NCBI GenBank assembly: GCA_037179385.1
Contig: CM074179.1
Coordinates: 68,777,806-68,841,805, forward strand
Source: Holothuria scabra
Taxonomy: Eukaryota > Echinodermata > Holothuroidea > Aspidochirotida > Holothuriidae
Length of the DNA stretch: 64,000 nt
Direction of reading: 5' to 3'
Shown: piece after piece, positions 34,301 to 44,960 of the stretch
Layout of the letters: the number at the start of each line of letters is the position of its first letter
Numbering within the stretch: position 1 is the first letter of the stretch
Program-made: the position numbers and the translations under genes
The notes under the pieces: model-generated
What the model was told of the DNA's origin: nothing
Seen by the model: only the letters and a program-made list of their open reading frames with translations
Database searches by the model: none

Positions 34301-35907
34301 GTTCATTTTACTGCATAAACCTGGTAATTTATCTCAAGTAACAAGAGTTATAAGTGTCTTCTAACATAAGAGCAGCCATGCGTCCATCTCCTCCAACTAG
34401 GATCAAAGCATACGTTACATATCAGAAAGATATAAGCTCTTAGGATCTTAAGAAAAATTGACAGCCACAACGATGCTAAGCTTTTTTCCTCCAATAACAG
34501 TTAAATTGATTTAATTCTTCCTGTTAGTTTAACCATTTAACTTAGGTAAGGAATTTGGCTGCAATAATTGGAAACATGTCTCTTAACGAAACATGCAGCA
34601 AAATGCGTTTTCCTTTATCCTGTTTATACAAGTCAAAACATTGCAGCAGTACAAAGCATTTATGACAACACTATATTTTGTCCTCAGTTTTAAACAGGAC
34701 CAGGACTCTTTAAGAAATGTTTCATTGAGTGGAGATCTTTAGCATTGCTTCCTTTATTTTGGTAACATTATCAAACTGGGTTTGGCTCAGTTTGCAATAA
34801 ATTATTACGTCATTACTCTTAAAAATGTATTCTGAAGTCTGAAGTGAATTGATGCAACCATTAAGATATTTTTGACGTTGTGAACACTCTTTGGTGAACT
34901 AAACTTGATGCACATGATTCCACAATGACAGAAATTCACCCTCCTATGAAGAATAAATAACCCACATCAACAAATGCAAACAGCCGATTTGTCAAGTAAA
35001 TACACACGGGGCAAATTGACTGGGTGCGATCCACCTCCAAATATATGTTCTACACAAAGCTCAGTGGTGCGAATTTCATTGTTATTCCTCCAAAATAACG
35101 TCAGCGTGTCTCCAATGCAAAAGGTCTATGGGAGGGGCTTTTAATATGACGTCATAATATCCCTATCGGCCATGTTGGAGTAAATGTAACCACGCTTGAA
35201 TGAATGTGTGTAGGCCTTCACACAGCTTGAACCACAGGGCACATTGTGATGTGCGTTCAGCACAAAGGCTTGTACTTGGCATAAATGTCGGCCAGCATGA
35301 CAGATCTATGACGAAATGATGAAGCCTACATATGTCGCGAAGGTAAATTGTGTACTGAAGTAATATTAATCGTGTGCTTATTACCCTAATTATTAACTGA
35401 AAAAATATAAAAAACATAAAAAGAGAAACTGAAGCCAAAATAATTGCTTCAAACATGATTAAATCTGACACTTAATCAAGCGCGAATCATAAATATTTTT
35501 CGAGATCGAGCGAGAGAAAGAGAGGGGGGCGCAATCATCTATGTGTCGTACGTGTTAATAGGTTTTTATTTACCACAAGTGTGTATTTATCTCATGAATT
35601 TCTGTTAACAGGTGATGGTATGTCAGACGTGGAGAACATACAGTTCAGCACCCGAGACGAGGATCATGATGGACTGAGCTATGACTGCGCAGAGGGACAC
35701 CGAGGTGGGTGGTGGTATGGGGGAAGCTATGATTATTATTCTAATCGATATTGTGATCAATGGGAAGAGGGCAACTTCAACAGGAGGTGTACTGTATCTA
35801 GTCTGAATGGCGAATACGACGGTGGATCTGGACAGAACATCTTTTGGTGGGTCAGTTATAACGGCTGCTATGCAAAATTTACGGAGATGAAAATAAGACG
35901 ACTTTAA
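31063..35907 (+). CDS. Secreted TIL-EGF-fibrinogen domain protein (downstream FReD unit)
   Basis: Exons at 31063(or 31133)-31320, 32623-32928, 33311-33575 and 35612-35907 join in frame to about 374 residues if the ATG at 31063 is the start. Domain order: hydrophobic leader MDLILVPLLLVLTVFCCLL; TIL-type cysteine-rich module (LCGPDADNYGNCTC to LLEECGC); a TILa/VWC-like stretch across the first junction (GCYIPEENRYLL joined to DNEIYVDENCTRNCSC); an EGF-like module (CSENATCQFKNNSSQCHC...GDGETC); and a complete fibrinogen C-terminal domain ending TEMKIRRL. The protein is presumably extracellular, with the FReD head binding carbohydrate or acetylated ligands. TIL modules in other proteins act as protease inhibitors or structural units, and the role here is unknown. 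The leader segment also reads as a polypyrimidine tract ending in CCAG, so the first exon could instead begin at 31133, phase 1, joined to unit 1 or to an unseen exon. Confidence 0.75.
31321..32622. other. Intron of FReD unit 2
   Basis: 1.3 kb, AT-rich, no recognised repeat or exon. The acceptor chosen at its end is GACACGCAG before GATAACGAG. An earlier TTTAG at 32565 is possible but would add a non-conserved segment. Confidence 0.45.
32623..32928 (+). CDS. FReD unit 2, exon 2: TILa/VWC-like end, EGF module, start of FReD
   Basis: 102 codons, phase 0 at both ends. It begins DNEIYVDENCTRNCSC, which completes the module started in exon 1, then EGF-like CSENATC...CHCNEGYYGDGETC, then FReD opening VTDCNDVRAINNTEDGVYTI and CNMTIDGGNWT. 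The donor is ACG|GTGAGT. Several N-glycosylation sequons (NCT, NCS, NAT, NNS, NNT, NMT, NWT) cluster here. Confidence 0.85.
33311..33575 (+). CDS. FReD unit 2, exon 3: middle of the fibrinogen domain
   Basis: 265 nt. The acceptor is ATGCATAAG and the donor GGAG|GTAAGT. It encodes VFQRRDRGATGFYNNWSSYK, then NGFGDVRDEFWLGNDKLHYL and YGKYTSFKIDSAADRYRVTD, all canonical FReD positions. Confidence 0.9.
33576..35611. other. Long intron of FReD unit 2
   Basis: 2.0 kb with no recognised exon or repeat. A purine-rich patch (GAGAGAAAGAGAGGGGGG) lies near 35511. Confidence 0.45.
35612..35907 (+). CDS. FReD terminal exon: calcium site, WWY region and stop
   Basis: The acceptor is CTGTTAACAG and the exon starts phase 1. 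It encodes GDGMSDVENIQFSTRDEDHD (calcium-site region), DCAEGHRGGWWY, then SSLNGEY and TEMKIRRL before TAA. Between GGWWY and the cysteine that normally follows two residues later there is an unusual stretch, GGSYDYYSNRYCDQWEEG plus NFNRR, with an additional cysteine. Another extra cysteine lies in NGCYAKF. It is the only FReD terminal exon in the window and is phase-compatible with both 265-nt exons. Confidence 0.9.
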
Positions 35908-38750
35908 AGACTTCTGACGTCAACTTAAATAAGGACAGAAAATGCTGTAACACAACATGTTCAATAAGAAATTCATATGTCGTGATATTTCATTTTCCAT
36001 TCTTAAGGGGAAAGGCCAGGGATTGGCCAAACTTTTTTGTCAGAAACCCGTTCTGACTGGACGAAAAGTTTGGGAAAAATTTAGGAGCCCCTGAACTTTA
36101 TGCGTCTACTGTACATACAGCAAGGAGTTGTTCCCTGTATACACCTCTGCGCATTAATTGAGGATATGCACCAACGTCACTGCGTTGCGCCCCGGCCCTT
36201 TCTATTTTCAATCCAGGCGTCCATTTTACATCGATTGCTACTAAGGTGTTGTAATGCGCACGTATTGGTAACAAAAGTACTGCGCATGTTCAGTTCCATC
36301 CAGTACGCCAAATTGAAACGCGCTGACGCCACGAATATAATCTCTATAGACGAATCAGGACAGATTGTGATGGTCTGATTTTAGTCGGTCATTACTGGGG
36401 TCCATCACCTTAATCTTCAAATTTTCTTCCTTTCCTGCTCCATGGATGGTTGTAAACTGAAGTGTATCTTGATTTTCTCAACTTCACTGAATATAAGGAT
36501 TTTAAATTCATGTAGACAATAAAGGAAGACGGCTGATGGACCCCACTAATGGCTGCCTACAGTCACTAAAAACAAACGCTAAGCGGATTCGTATGCAGCA
36601 TGCATGGGGAAAACGTATACTCAGGGACAGAAATTAGGGCAGGACTACTAAAGATCGTGACGTGAAGAATGACAAATTGTGAGGAATTTTAACTACTCGG
36701 AGGAATGCTGAGTCACACAAGGGCCGTCTACCGAGTGCCAGTCAAGTATCGCAAGCACAAGGCTTAATCACATCCTGGATTATGGGAAACATTTCGGGGA
36801 CGAACATTGCTAAAAGGGAATACCATCCTTGGCGTAAATGCAAAAATATAGCATTTACGAGTCTCCTTTGAGAAAGTAATGCACGCGCACGGCCCATCAG
36901 AAAAAGTAACATACTGCAAAACATGTTACACGTAAGTTATTGAACTTCAAACATTGTTGGAGTTGCATCTTTTCATAAAATCACAAGTATACTTACCTTG
37001 AGATCCCCTGACCAAAACGAATTCACAAAATAAAGATTTATTTTAAATTATCAGCTCAAAACTACAGTTTTTTAAACGCTAACACCTTTTTGCATTCAAT
37101 CACTACGTCCTAAATTAATTAAAATTTTCTACGACAGACGCATGCGCGTTTCGAGGGTTGTTTAAGGATGGACTGATGTGAAATGGGAGGGGCTAGCATG
37201 GGATGAGCCATAGGAGTGTCTTTTGTCATTCTGCTCTTGCAAGCCTAAGTTTCGCTGGCCATCTCATATGATCTTCATATTTCTGAACAACTCCTTATGT
37301 ATGTATGCCTGAACAGAACAATTTGAGCATAACTCACTCAGAAAAGTCATATGTAGACAGTACACATAGTATACACAAGTGAGCCGGCTAGGGACCGCCC
37401 ATGCGAGGAAAGGGGCTAAGAGACTTCAGTCCCCGCACATTTCTGCCGTGAGTATTTTGGACCGTCTCAAACTGCATTTTGCGCCTCAAACTGCATTTAT
37501 CTTATTGAACATTTATCTTATTGAACATTTTTGGCCAATATGATGGTTAGTCCCGCACTTCACAATTGGCCAAATGGTTTCTGTAATCTTGGCTGACGTC
37601 CATGGAATTGGTTGGTCAGTCTCTCCCACAACAGAATATCCAACCAGTGCACAATTATAGCGTCATCTTATTAAATGTAATCTTGAGGATATTTAATGAT
37701 TAAAAATGACGACAAAATCCTCTTCAAAATAAACACTATTTAGTTCCTTTATATAAAGAATTAAAGATTCTCATCACAATCCTTTCAATCTGACAGGTTA
37801 TTTTTGATAAGATTTAACGACTCCGTTCAAACAAGACTATGTTTACGTAATCCTTAACAGTCCACGTTATGTATGAATAGGCGTTGAAGTGGTTCCAGTT
37901 AATTTCAAAATCGTTGTAATTATGTACATCAGCTATGAGAAATTATTAATGTCGATGTATACATGCTAATCCGTAGAAAGAAAAGTGAAAGGGGAAGGGA
38001 AAGGAGAAGTGACTGAAGAACATAACTGTTTAATACATTTTGTCATTGTCTTTTCTGATGTTAGCTTGTATATTCATTTTAGTAGGTATATATATATACT
38101 TTACTCATCATAACTTCAAACCTTTACTCTTTACACAAACGAATTTAAAATAACGCAGTGGTGGAGCGTTTATAATTGGTCAAGATGCGAAAACCACCTC
38201 CTCCTCCCAGTAGGGACGAAATTGCTTGAACCTGCCCTTTTAGGTTTCAAATATCCTTCTTTACAGCTCTCCTGTAGGCCATTTTTGGTCCCTCTGACCA
38301 AAGTCTCCAGCTAGTTCCGCCACTTAACTTACCAACATTTTCATAAATACCTTTGTGCTTCAATCTTCAGTTTTAACAAACTTGATTTTGCTATCAATTT
38401 TGCTATCTTATTCAATACGATTATTGTTATAGTATCAGTACAGTGTAGTGGTAGCGTTAAGGAAAGGCCGGTCGTACAAACTTGTTTTGAAAGGAAACTT
38501 AAATCTCACAATTTTCTTTCTATTTCTCTCAAATATATTCCATAATATTTCAGAACTTTGGTAATGAATATTTACGGTTAACCAAACAAACAGTTTTCCT
38601 AATATAGTTCACGACTGATGAGGAGAAAAAAATAATAACACATGCTTCACAAGAGACAATCATGAAACGGGATAGTCTAGTACAGACATTCTAGTTTGGG
38701 CTTTGCGATAGACTACTGGACTATTAAAACTTGTGGTACTGTTCATTCCA
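35908..38750. other. 3' flank of the FReD locus, mostly unassigned
   Basis: It should contain the FReD 3'UTR. An AATAAA lies at 36518-36523, about 610 bases after the stop. An inverted pair (ACTGGGGTCCATCA near 36396, TGATGGACCCCACT near 36535) marks a possible 150-bp MITE. No other gene was recognised. Confidence 0.35.
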
Positions 38751-38830
38751 GTGGCGTAGCCGTTCTCCAACCCCCACCCCGGACACCAACACCCCCCCCC
38801 CCCTCCCTCCCCATGACACAATCCTGGCTA
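38751..38830 (+). mobile_element. hAT-like left-end fragment
   Basis: CAGTGGCGTAGCCGTTCTCC followed by C-rich sequence matches hAT termini elsewhere in the window. No partner end was found. Confidence 0.4.
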
Positions 38831-38876
38831 AGCGCCTGGTTTTCCCCTTCAAACAGACGTGTTTGGACCCACATCA

Positions 38877-39150
38877 CTATTTGATAGAACGCCGTTTTAG
38901 TAGTAACATAGAAATACGAAAGAACGCCATCATCTCTTCGTACATGGCCATCGTTCTGTGGTAGGTAAGAGTTGGCACTAGCATCGTCCATAACGCCTTG
39001 GATACACGTCGCGTTTACACGCCTTAGATACACGCCTTGGATACACGTCTTAGCAACACATGGCTATTTGATAGAACGACGTTTCAGTAATTACATCAAA
39101 ATATGAAAGAACGGCATCATCTCTAGGTAGTTAGCCGTTTGTGTTATCAT
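38877..39150. repeat. Diverged tandem duplication (~187-bp period) with a small internal repeat
   Basis: TATTTGATAGAACGCCGTTTT at 38878 is repeated as TATTTGATAGAACGACGTTTC at 39065, and similarity continues through the AAAGAACGSCATCATCTC block. Between them GCCTTGGATACACG-like units repeat three times. Confidence 0.65.
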
Positions 39151-40757
39151 CACCATATGAAATAACGCGGTCTACTACACGTGCATGGCGATATGCGCTG
39201 AGTGACGTTTTTCGCGTCCCATGAGTGTCATGATCGTTCCGTACACAACCAGAAAGTGAAATGTCGTGTCAGCATTAGCGTCCTCTGAGTAAGATCAATT
39301 TTTAAATTCGATAACCACTAGGTTGGGTATAACCACTTGCCTTCATTTTTAAAACAGAGTTTATGAATTGAAGATTCTCTAATCCCCACTTTGGAAAAAT
39401 GTTTAGCATCTAAACACGTTCAGGAATTTAACTCATAATGGTTAAAACAACCAATCACATAATAATCAGGAACTTAACATGCATGGTTTTTCAGCATTCC
39501 AATAAGTATCCAAACTGGGTGAATATTCTTTATTCCCCTTAAATACACTTTTAGAGTGCTGGTAAATTAAATCTTACAGTTAGTCCTGTCACGACATACA
39601 GTTTTTTTTTTTTTTTTTTTTTTTGGGGGGGGGGGGGGCTAGATCGTTTATTGTCAAATGAATAATTTCTTATGATTCTCGTAACATCCAGAAATATGTA
39701 GGTGTCAGAGCCTATAAATCATCATTCATGAAAACTACCTTGAAGTTTCTGCCCGCTTCATGTTTCCAAAAATTAAGGAAAAATAACAGATAATTTGGAA
39801 CCCAATTAATCAAAGGCTGTTCTCTATCACTCCAGAAGGACGTCATTTTCTCAACGAAATTGTGTTATATCAGCTACCATTTTTGACTTTGGCATTTTGG
39901 GTTGACAAATGACTACCTTAATTTACAGTTCACAAAATGCAGTCCAAACTGTTCATCTTTTGCATATATGTTTGAGCTTTTTTGAATCAACGTGATCATG
40001 CAAATAAGGATGAATGAAACATAAATGTCAAGTACCCCTTTTTGAGGGGAAATGCAGTCACGTGCACCCCAAGAATCATGTAACAATATTTTTCACTCGG
40101 TGAGATTAACTTCGAGTTGGGTGTTTTATGTGCAAACAATGAAGCCCTAGAGTATAATGAAAGATACTTCGAAGAAAAACAAGAAAATTGTAAGATTCAG
40201 CTGTTGCTCCAAAAGAAATTGGGACGACTGCTCTCTCTCTCTCTCTTTAAAGACAAATTCTGGCGACAAACTTCACTGACGTCAAAATGTGTAAAAAATA
40301 TTTTTCTTCCAGGAAGTAAAAACTGCATTTCACACATATAGTGTTCAGAAGATACTTATTCGCAAAGAACTGCATTTTTTCTTTATATAGATAAAGTGCA
40401 GTGTAGGAAATTTGTGATGTCATTGCGGTATATTAATTTGACATTGTATTACATTTCTTATTATAGTGATGCTGTTGCTAAGAATCTTTAGCAACATTGT
40501 TCACCGTGACCATTGATAGTACATATGTTTAGGGGTATGCTGCATAAGACACATCTCAACATTATCAAACAATTTCAAGGACAAACAGGAAATTCAATTA
40601 TAAAGAAAACAAAGGGAATCTGAAACAATGTGCCCACTTAACATAATATCCCGTTACCTTGTTCCGCAGAAGTGAATTATATATTTTACCAACAATAAGC
40701 ATTTTTAAAATAAGATGTCTTCAATTAGTTTCAAAGGTTTCAAACTATTGCTGCAAA
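39151..40757. other. Unassigned sequence with a T-run/G-run
   Basis: A run of about 24 T passes into about 13 G at 39601-39638, a common hAT-end or assembly-noise pattern. A short CT repeat lies near 40232. The block TTTGTGATGTCATTG near 40411 also occurs near 44447. Confidence 0.35.
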
Positions 40758-41330
40758 ATTAAAGGAATAATCCAAAGCCAATTTTTTTTGATATGTTATA
40801 CAGGGACATATTCTAAACCTTCATGTGAAATTTTTATTTATTTCCCATGTTCGGGTCTCGAGATATTGGCAATTGAATATGGCAAATTTTTAACATGAAT
40901 GAACTTGGAGCAAGCAGGCACGATGTCGTCGATTCACTTTTTAAGCCTATGTTTTGTTTTTCTTCATAATTAACCCAAACTTTATGCAACTAAACCTTAA
41001 TATATTGATCATACAATAGGTGTATCCTGTGCAATGGAATTCTAAAACCTTTATATACCTCAAGGCCGGCATACCTAACCAATTCAAGGTCAAACAGATA
41101 CGATGAAAAATAGGGGAAAACAACTAAAACACTGGCCAAGAATGTGAATCCATGACATCATACCTGTTTGCTCTAAGTTCACTTTCTCTGGAAAATGTGC
41201 CAACTTTAGTCGCTAATATCTCGAAAACCGAACATGGGAAATGAATGCAACCTTCACCAGAATGCTTGGAATGTATACGTTCCTCTTTAACATATCAAAA
41301 ATAAATTTGAATCTGGACTATTCTTTTAAT
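40758..41330. mobile_element. Foldback element with ~200-bp inverted arms
   Basis: 573 bp whose halves are inverted copies: ATTAAAGGAATAATCCA, TTGATATGTTA, TTTCCCATGTTCGG, CGAGATATTGGC and GAACTTGGAGCAAGCAGG on the left have inverse partners on the right. It lies about 100 bp downstream of the SLC35G-like B stop codon, so it may fall in its 3' region. Confidence 0.7.
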
Positions 41331-41437
41331 ACCATGAATGACCATTCACCCCCAAAATATGCTTCAACTATTTAATAATCTTCGCCAACAACTACACATC
41401 ACTTTTCAGCATCCGTGACTTCAAGGTGGCTAATTAA

Positions 41438-42601
41438 TTAAGCGCCTGGTGTCGGCGGTTTGTTCTTCACCGTTATTCCAATACATGCAACCAAAATCAA
41501 GATGGCGCCTACATAAGATGTCCACATTGGCGGCAAGTGGAGGATCACAAGTTGCCATAAATACGCCCATACGATCTCTGTGGTAGATAAGACTGTAACT
41601 AAAGTAGCTGTTTCAGTTTTTAAGGCATTAAAAAGGGAGACGTGTCCAAGTGCATAGCAAACACCAGCAAGGAGAGCGTATAACCATTCACGAATAGTTG
41701 GACAGCGCCATCTGTTCAGTATTAGACAGAGTACGCCGCTAAATAGAACGGCTGATACCGAGTTGAAAAATAAGCAGAAAAAACTGTTCACCTCAAGTTT
41801 AGACAATTTCCTGTTACAAACAACAAATAGAGCAACGGTTATAGATCCAGCTATTGCGTATATTATACCTAAAATTGGTATATCATAGGCTGTTTCTCCT
41901 ACGACCCTAAATATAAATGGTGGTCTCGCGATAAACGCAACTCCTCCAAATGCTATAATTACAAACAGTAAGTCAAACAACCGCACTGCTTCTTTCAATA
42001 TAATCCAACTGAAGAAACCTACTTGAATGAGGGCAGAATACATGATGGTAATTGTGTCGCCAACTGCCATGTAAGTCAACGCGAGTGCGAGAAAACACGT
42101 GTTTGTTGCCTGAAACGTACCACTACATAAAAGCCAGAAATAATGCTTGTAGTCTCGGGAAGGGCGGACTCCTTTATAAATGATAAGGAAAGTACAACAT
42201 ATCATCAGAACAGGTACGTGCATGAAAACGACTTGAAATGAGTCCAGAGTATCCGTTAAAACGTCAACGAGAAGGCTATGAACTGAAAATATTAAAGGTG
42301 CAATCGACATAAGCACCAATCCATAGCGTCGACAGAGAGTCTCAAATAATATGCAAGATGATTTTGATTCAACCAGTTCACGTGATGGTAAAAGATGTAG
42401 TGCCTCTTCCTTTTGAGATTCTACTGCCGATATCGTCAGGCTCAGAATATGTCTATTATATTCATCGCCATTGTCGTCTTCTTCATCACCGTCATCATTT
42501 CCCACGATAACCTTATTCCACTTACTTCCACTGTCGTCAATTTCTCGTGCACTACTTGAATTTTGTAGAGGACTGGTATAGGTTTTCTTATTGGTCGCCA
42601 T
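41438..42601 (-). CDS. SLC35G-like EamA-family transporter, paralogue B
   Basis: A 387-residue multipass protein, roughly three quarters identical by eye to paralogue A (2551-3702) across the membrane region. It has the same ten-helix, two-EamA-repeat plan and landmarks (LDSFQVVFMHVPVLMICCT, LALALTYMAVGD, FIARPPFIF, ACIGITVKNKP). The N-terminal tail is diverged and carries an acidic tract (NDDGDEEDDNGDE, about residues 35-47). The C-tail is shorter (PPTPGA) and lacks the extended polyproline of A. The ATG at 42601 (AGAATGGCGACC) directly follows a TTGTATTTGTAG acceptor-like sequence, so as in A the coding region is a single exon behind a 5'UTR intron. Substrate and compartment cannot be read from sequence. 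The family sits in plasma, Golgi or ER membranes. Confidence 0.85.
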   Translation of the reverse strand: MATNKKTYTSPLQNSSSAREIDDSGSKWNKVIVGNDDGDEEDDNGDEYNRHILSLTISAVESQKEEALHLLPSRELVESKSSCILFETLCRRYGLVLMSIAPLIFSVHSLLVDVLTDTLDSFQVVFMHVPVLMICCTFLIIYKGVRPSRDYKHYFWLLCSGTFQATNTCFLALALTYMAVGDTITIMYSALIQVGFFSWIILKEAVRLFDLLFVIIAFGGVAFIARPPFIFRVVGETAYDIPILGIIYAIAGSITVALFVVCNRKLSKLEVNSFFCLFFNSVSAVLFSGVLCLILNRWRCPTIREWLYALLAGVCYALGHVSLFNALKTETATLVTVLSTTEIVWAYLWQLVILHLPPMWTSYVGAILILVACIGITVKNKPPTPGA

Positions 42602-42640
42602 TCTACAAATACAACCAAATATCAACGTTTAGGTTAACAC
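42602..42640 (-). promoter_or_regulatory. Putative 3' splice acceptor of a 5'UTR intron, SLC35G-like B
   Basis: The minus strand reads a GT-rich tract ending TTGTATTTGTAG one base before the ATG, with branch-point-like CTAAC/CCTAAAC upstream. It occupies the same place as in paralogue A. Confidence 0.5.
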
Positions 42641-43465
42641 AAAAATTGTTTCTTCTAAGATTAGGCCTATAGTTTCTTAAATATTGTTCCCAACGACAGA
42701 TTTGTTTTACTTAATTGTACTTTCTTGCAATTTTATGCAAAAGTCTATAAGTTTCACTATCGTGGTGAGACCAAATTCATGAGCTCTGCCACGCCCATCG
42801 CAGGTACACAATACACCTCAATCATTCCTTGGTAATACACTACGAAGGCCTAGACCTGGGCGTATATGACGTACAAGGATATTAAGGACAATAGACAGAG
42901 ATGCCTGAGGTTGACTCTGCCGAAGTTATAAAACTAAACACGGAGTTAACTGAAATGGAAACAGGAATTAACTGAATTGGAAATTGTACTCTTAGTTCGG
43001 TTTTGTGATTTTATGTGATTATGACCCAAGCTATATAATGTCCTGATTACACTAGACGACTGACGATCGTGCCACGCTCTTCGAACGTTAATATAAGTAT
43101 AAAATAGCGAGACTGGATGGTTTTGATATCAGAATACATTGCAAATTTTTCAACAAGGCATTCGTACCAAGCTCATTTTATTTTCCTACTGAGTTTCCTA
43201 AATTTCCTGCTTCGTTGGAGGGGTTTACACTTGGTTCTATCTTTGCGCAGATTATGGGTGCGTACGTGCCACGTAAATAACACCTGCGGATCGTGTTCGC
43301 TTTTTCGCTGCCCGAGATTCGTTACAATGGCAATAGTATGCCTTTCGCCTGTCAACGCCGCCGATGTAAGACAAACATCATCACAGCAAAAATATTCGAA
43401 AAATACACCAGACGACGATTTGCATCCATAGACGTAGAGAGTGGTGGAATGGGTGTTGCATGGGA
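42641..43465. other. Upstream region of SLC35G-like B
   Basis: It probably contains the first exon and promoter, which were not located. The open frames at 43117-43431 and 43173-43526 on opposite strands are unrecognised. Confidence 0.3.
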
Positions 43466-44177
43466 CAGTGGCGAAGCTATCTGGCTCTGAAACATGAAAA
43501 ATTCGGAAAATTGTCATTTGTAACACCAGTCAACTAGGATGCGGTTTTTGCAACTCTTCTGTCATGAAATTCCGAATTTCCTCCAATGAGCTCCATATTT
43601 GTCATTATTTGTTTCACAGAAGCAAAATTTTCGGCTCGCTCCGCACGCCGCAATTTACAATTTCTACTGCAGTACGGTACGTAGTGCTTGCTCTTACAAT
43701 CATTTAGGTATACTTTTCGTAGCTCTGGAAAAGACAAAATCGGAAATTTGTTATTTGTGTCACTAGATTAACAGCGGCAACTACAGTTGTGTGTGTTTTT
43801 TTTTTCGTACATTTTCTTTCATAAAATTCCAAATTTTCTCCAAAATAAGCCCATGACTTTTAAAATATTGTCCGAGGGCCTCAATTCGTGGGCCTTGAAT
43901 AACGTTATGTGGCAACAACTATGTTTGATCGCCGTGCAATCTCAGTTTGGAGGAAATGCAGATTCTTCAGTAATCCCGCAACGTTTCAAATTTCGTTGCC
44001 GGAAACACAGAATCCAACCTTTTCTTCAATACAAGTCCCATATCTTCAAATATTTGTTTGAGAAGTGGAAATTTCGTCCGCAGTACAGTGGTCTTCACGC
44101 TTTGAAAAATCGGATTATTTGGATGCACATCCTCCCCCATCCCCTCCCCGGGGGAAAAATTTCTACGTACGCCACTG
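43466..44177. mobile_element. Possible hAT-like element (712 bp), eroded
   Basis: It begins CAGTGGCGAAGCTATCTGG and ends TTCTACGTACGCCACTG after a C/G-rich patch, as hAT elements nearby do. The flanking 8-mers (GCATGGGA, GTATATGG) do not match, so the two ends may belong to different insertions. Confidence 0.4.
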
Positions 44178-44292
44178 GTATATGGGGTTATCTGTGAAAA
44201 TTCTGGTAATATTAGAAAATTTCCCAGGCACTGGAATTATAAAAACTATCTCAGTTAACATGCATATGTCCTCTTAATTCAGTCATTTACAA

Positions 44293-44829
44293 TGTACCTC
44301 AAGTAGAAAAATTCAAAAATGTATTTTAAACAGCTTGAAAGATTAATCCTTACAGTCCAACTCTCATCTTCATAGCAATTTCCTGAGCCGAGATATAAAA
44401 TGTTGAAGTTTATTCACACAAATTAATATGGTACATTGTGCAATATTTGTGATGTCATTGTTGTACTAATTATAATCTTTGTAATTCTTTGTTTTTCTGA
44501 AAGTTACCGCACCTTGTATCAAGATGTGATAGCACTCTTATGAGATGATTTTATTAATTATTCCCTCTGTGTGCAACATGCTATGCAAGCAAACAGGAAG
44601 TGATCAAGGTCATATATGTAATTTTAAGGGGAACAACTAGGGCAGGCAATTTGAGTTATACAACAAGAAAGTCACACAGTATTGCGCTATTGACTAATTT
44701 GTTTTAAGTGAATAAATTTCAATTTTTATATCTCGGACACGGAATGTCCTATTAAGATTGGAGCTGGACTGGTAGAATTTATTTTTCATGCTCTTTAATA
44801 ATATTTTTTACTTTTTTACTTGAGGTACA
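44293..44829. mobile_element. Foldback MITE with ~150-bp inverted arms
   Basis: The left arm TGTACCTCAAGTAGAAAAA...CCGAGATATAAAATG has an inverse partner ending TTTACTTGAGGTACA. Arms pair through GAGATATAAAA, TTTATTCAC and CAGTCCA blocks with scattered changes. Non-coding. Confidence 0.7.
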
Positions 44830-44960
44830 CTTCAAACTTCGATTCTTGGGTGGCCCACTTTCAGTTTCATTGATGTTTAACGCTAACTAACGTTTCGAAA
44901 ATGCCTCAAAGGAGAGGAGATTGAACAAGCATGGTTTCTACCACATCACTCCCTCACCCC

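Noticed and set aside
36396..36549. MITE with GGGGTCCATCA inverted ends
   Set aside because: The arms are only about 14 bases and no target duplication is visible. Too weak for a separate feature, so mentioned in the flank entry.
39601..39638. T-run then G-run as a retroposon tail or regulatory G-tract
   Set aside because: No element body adjoins it on either side, and homopolymer junctions like this are often sequencing or assembly noise.
43466..44177. Confident call of a complete hAT element
   Set aside because: The ends look right, but the flanking 8-mers do not match, so it is listed only as possible.
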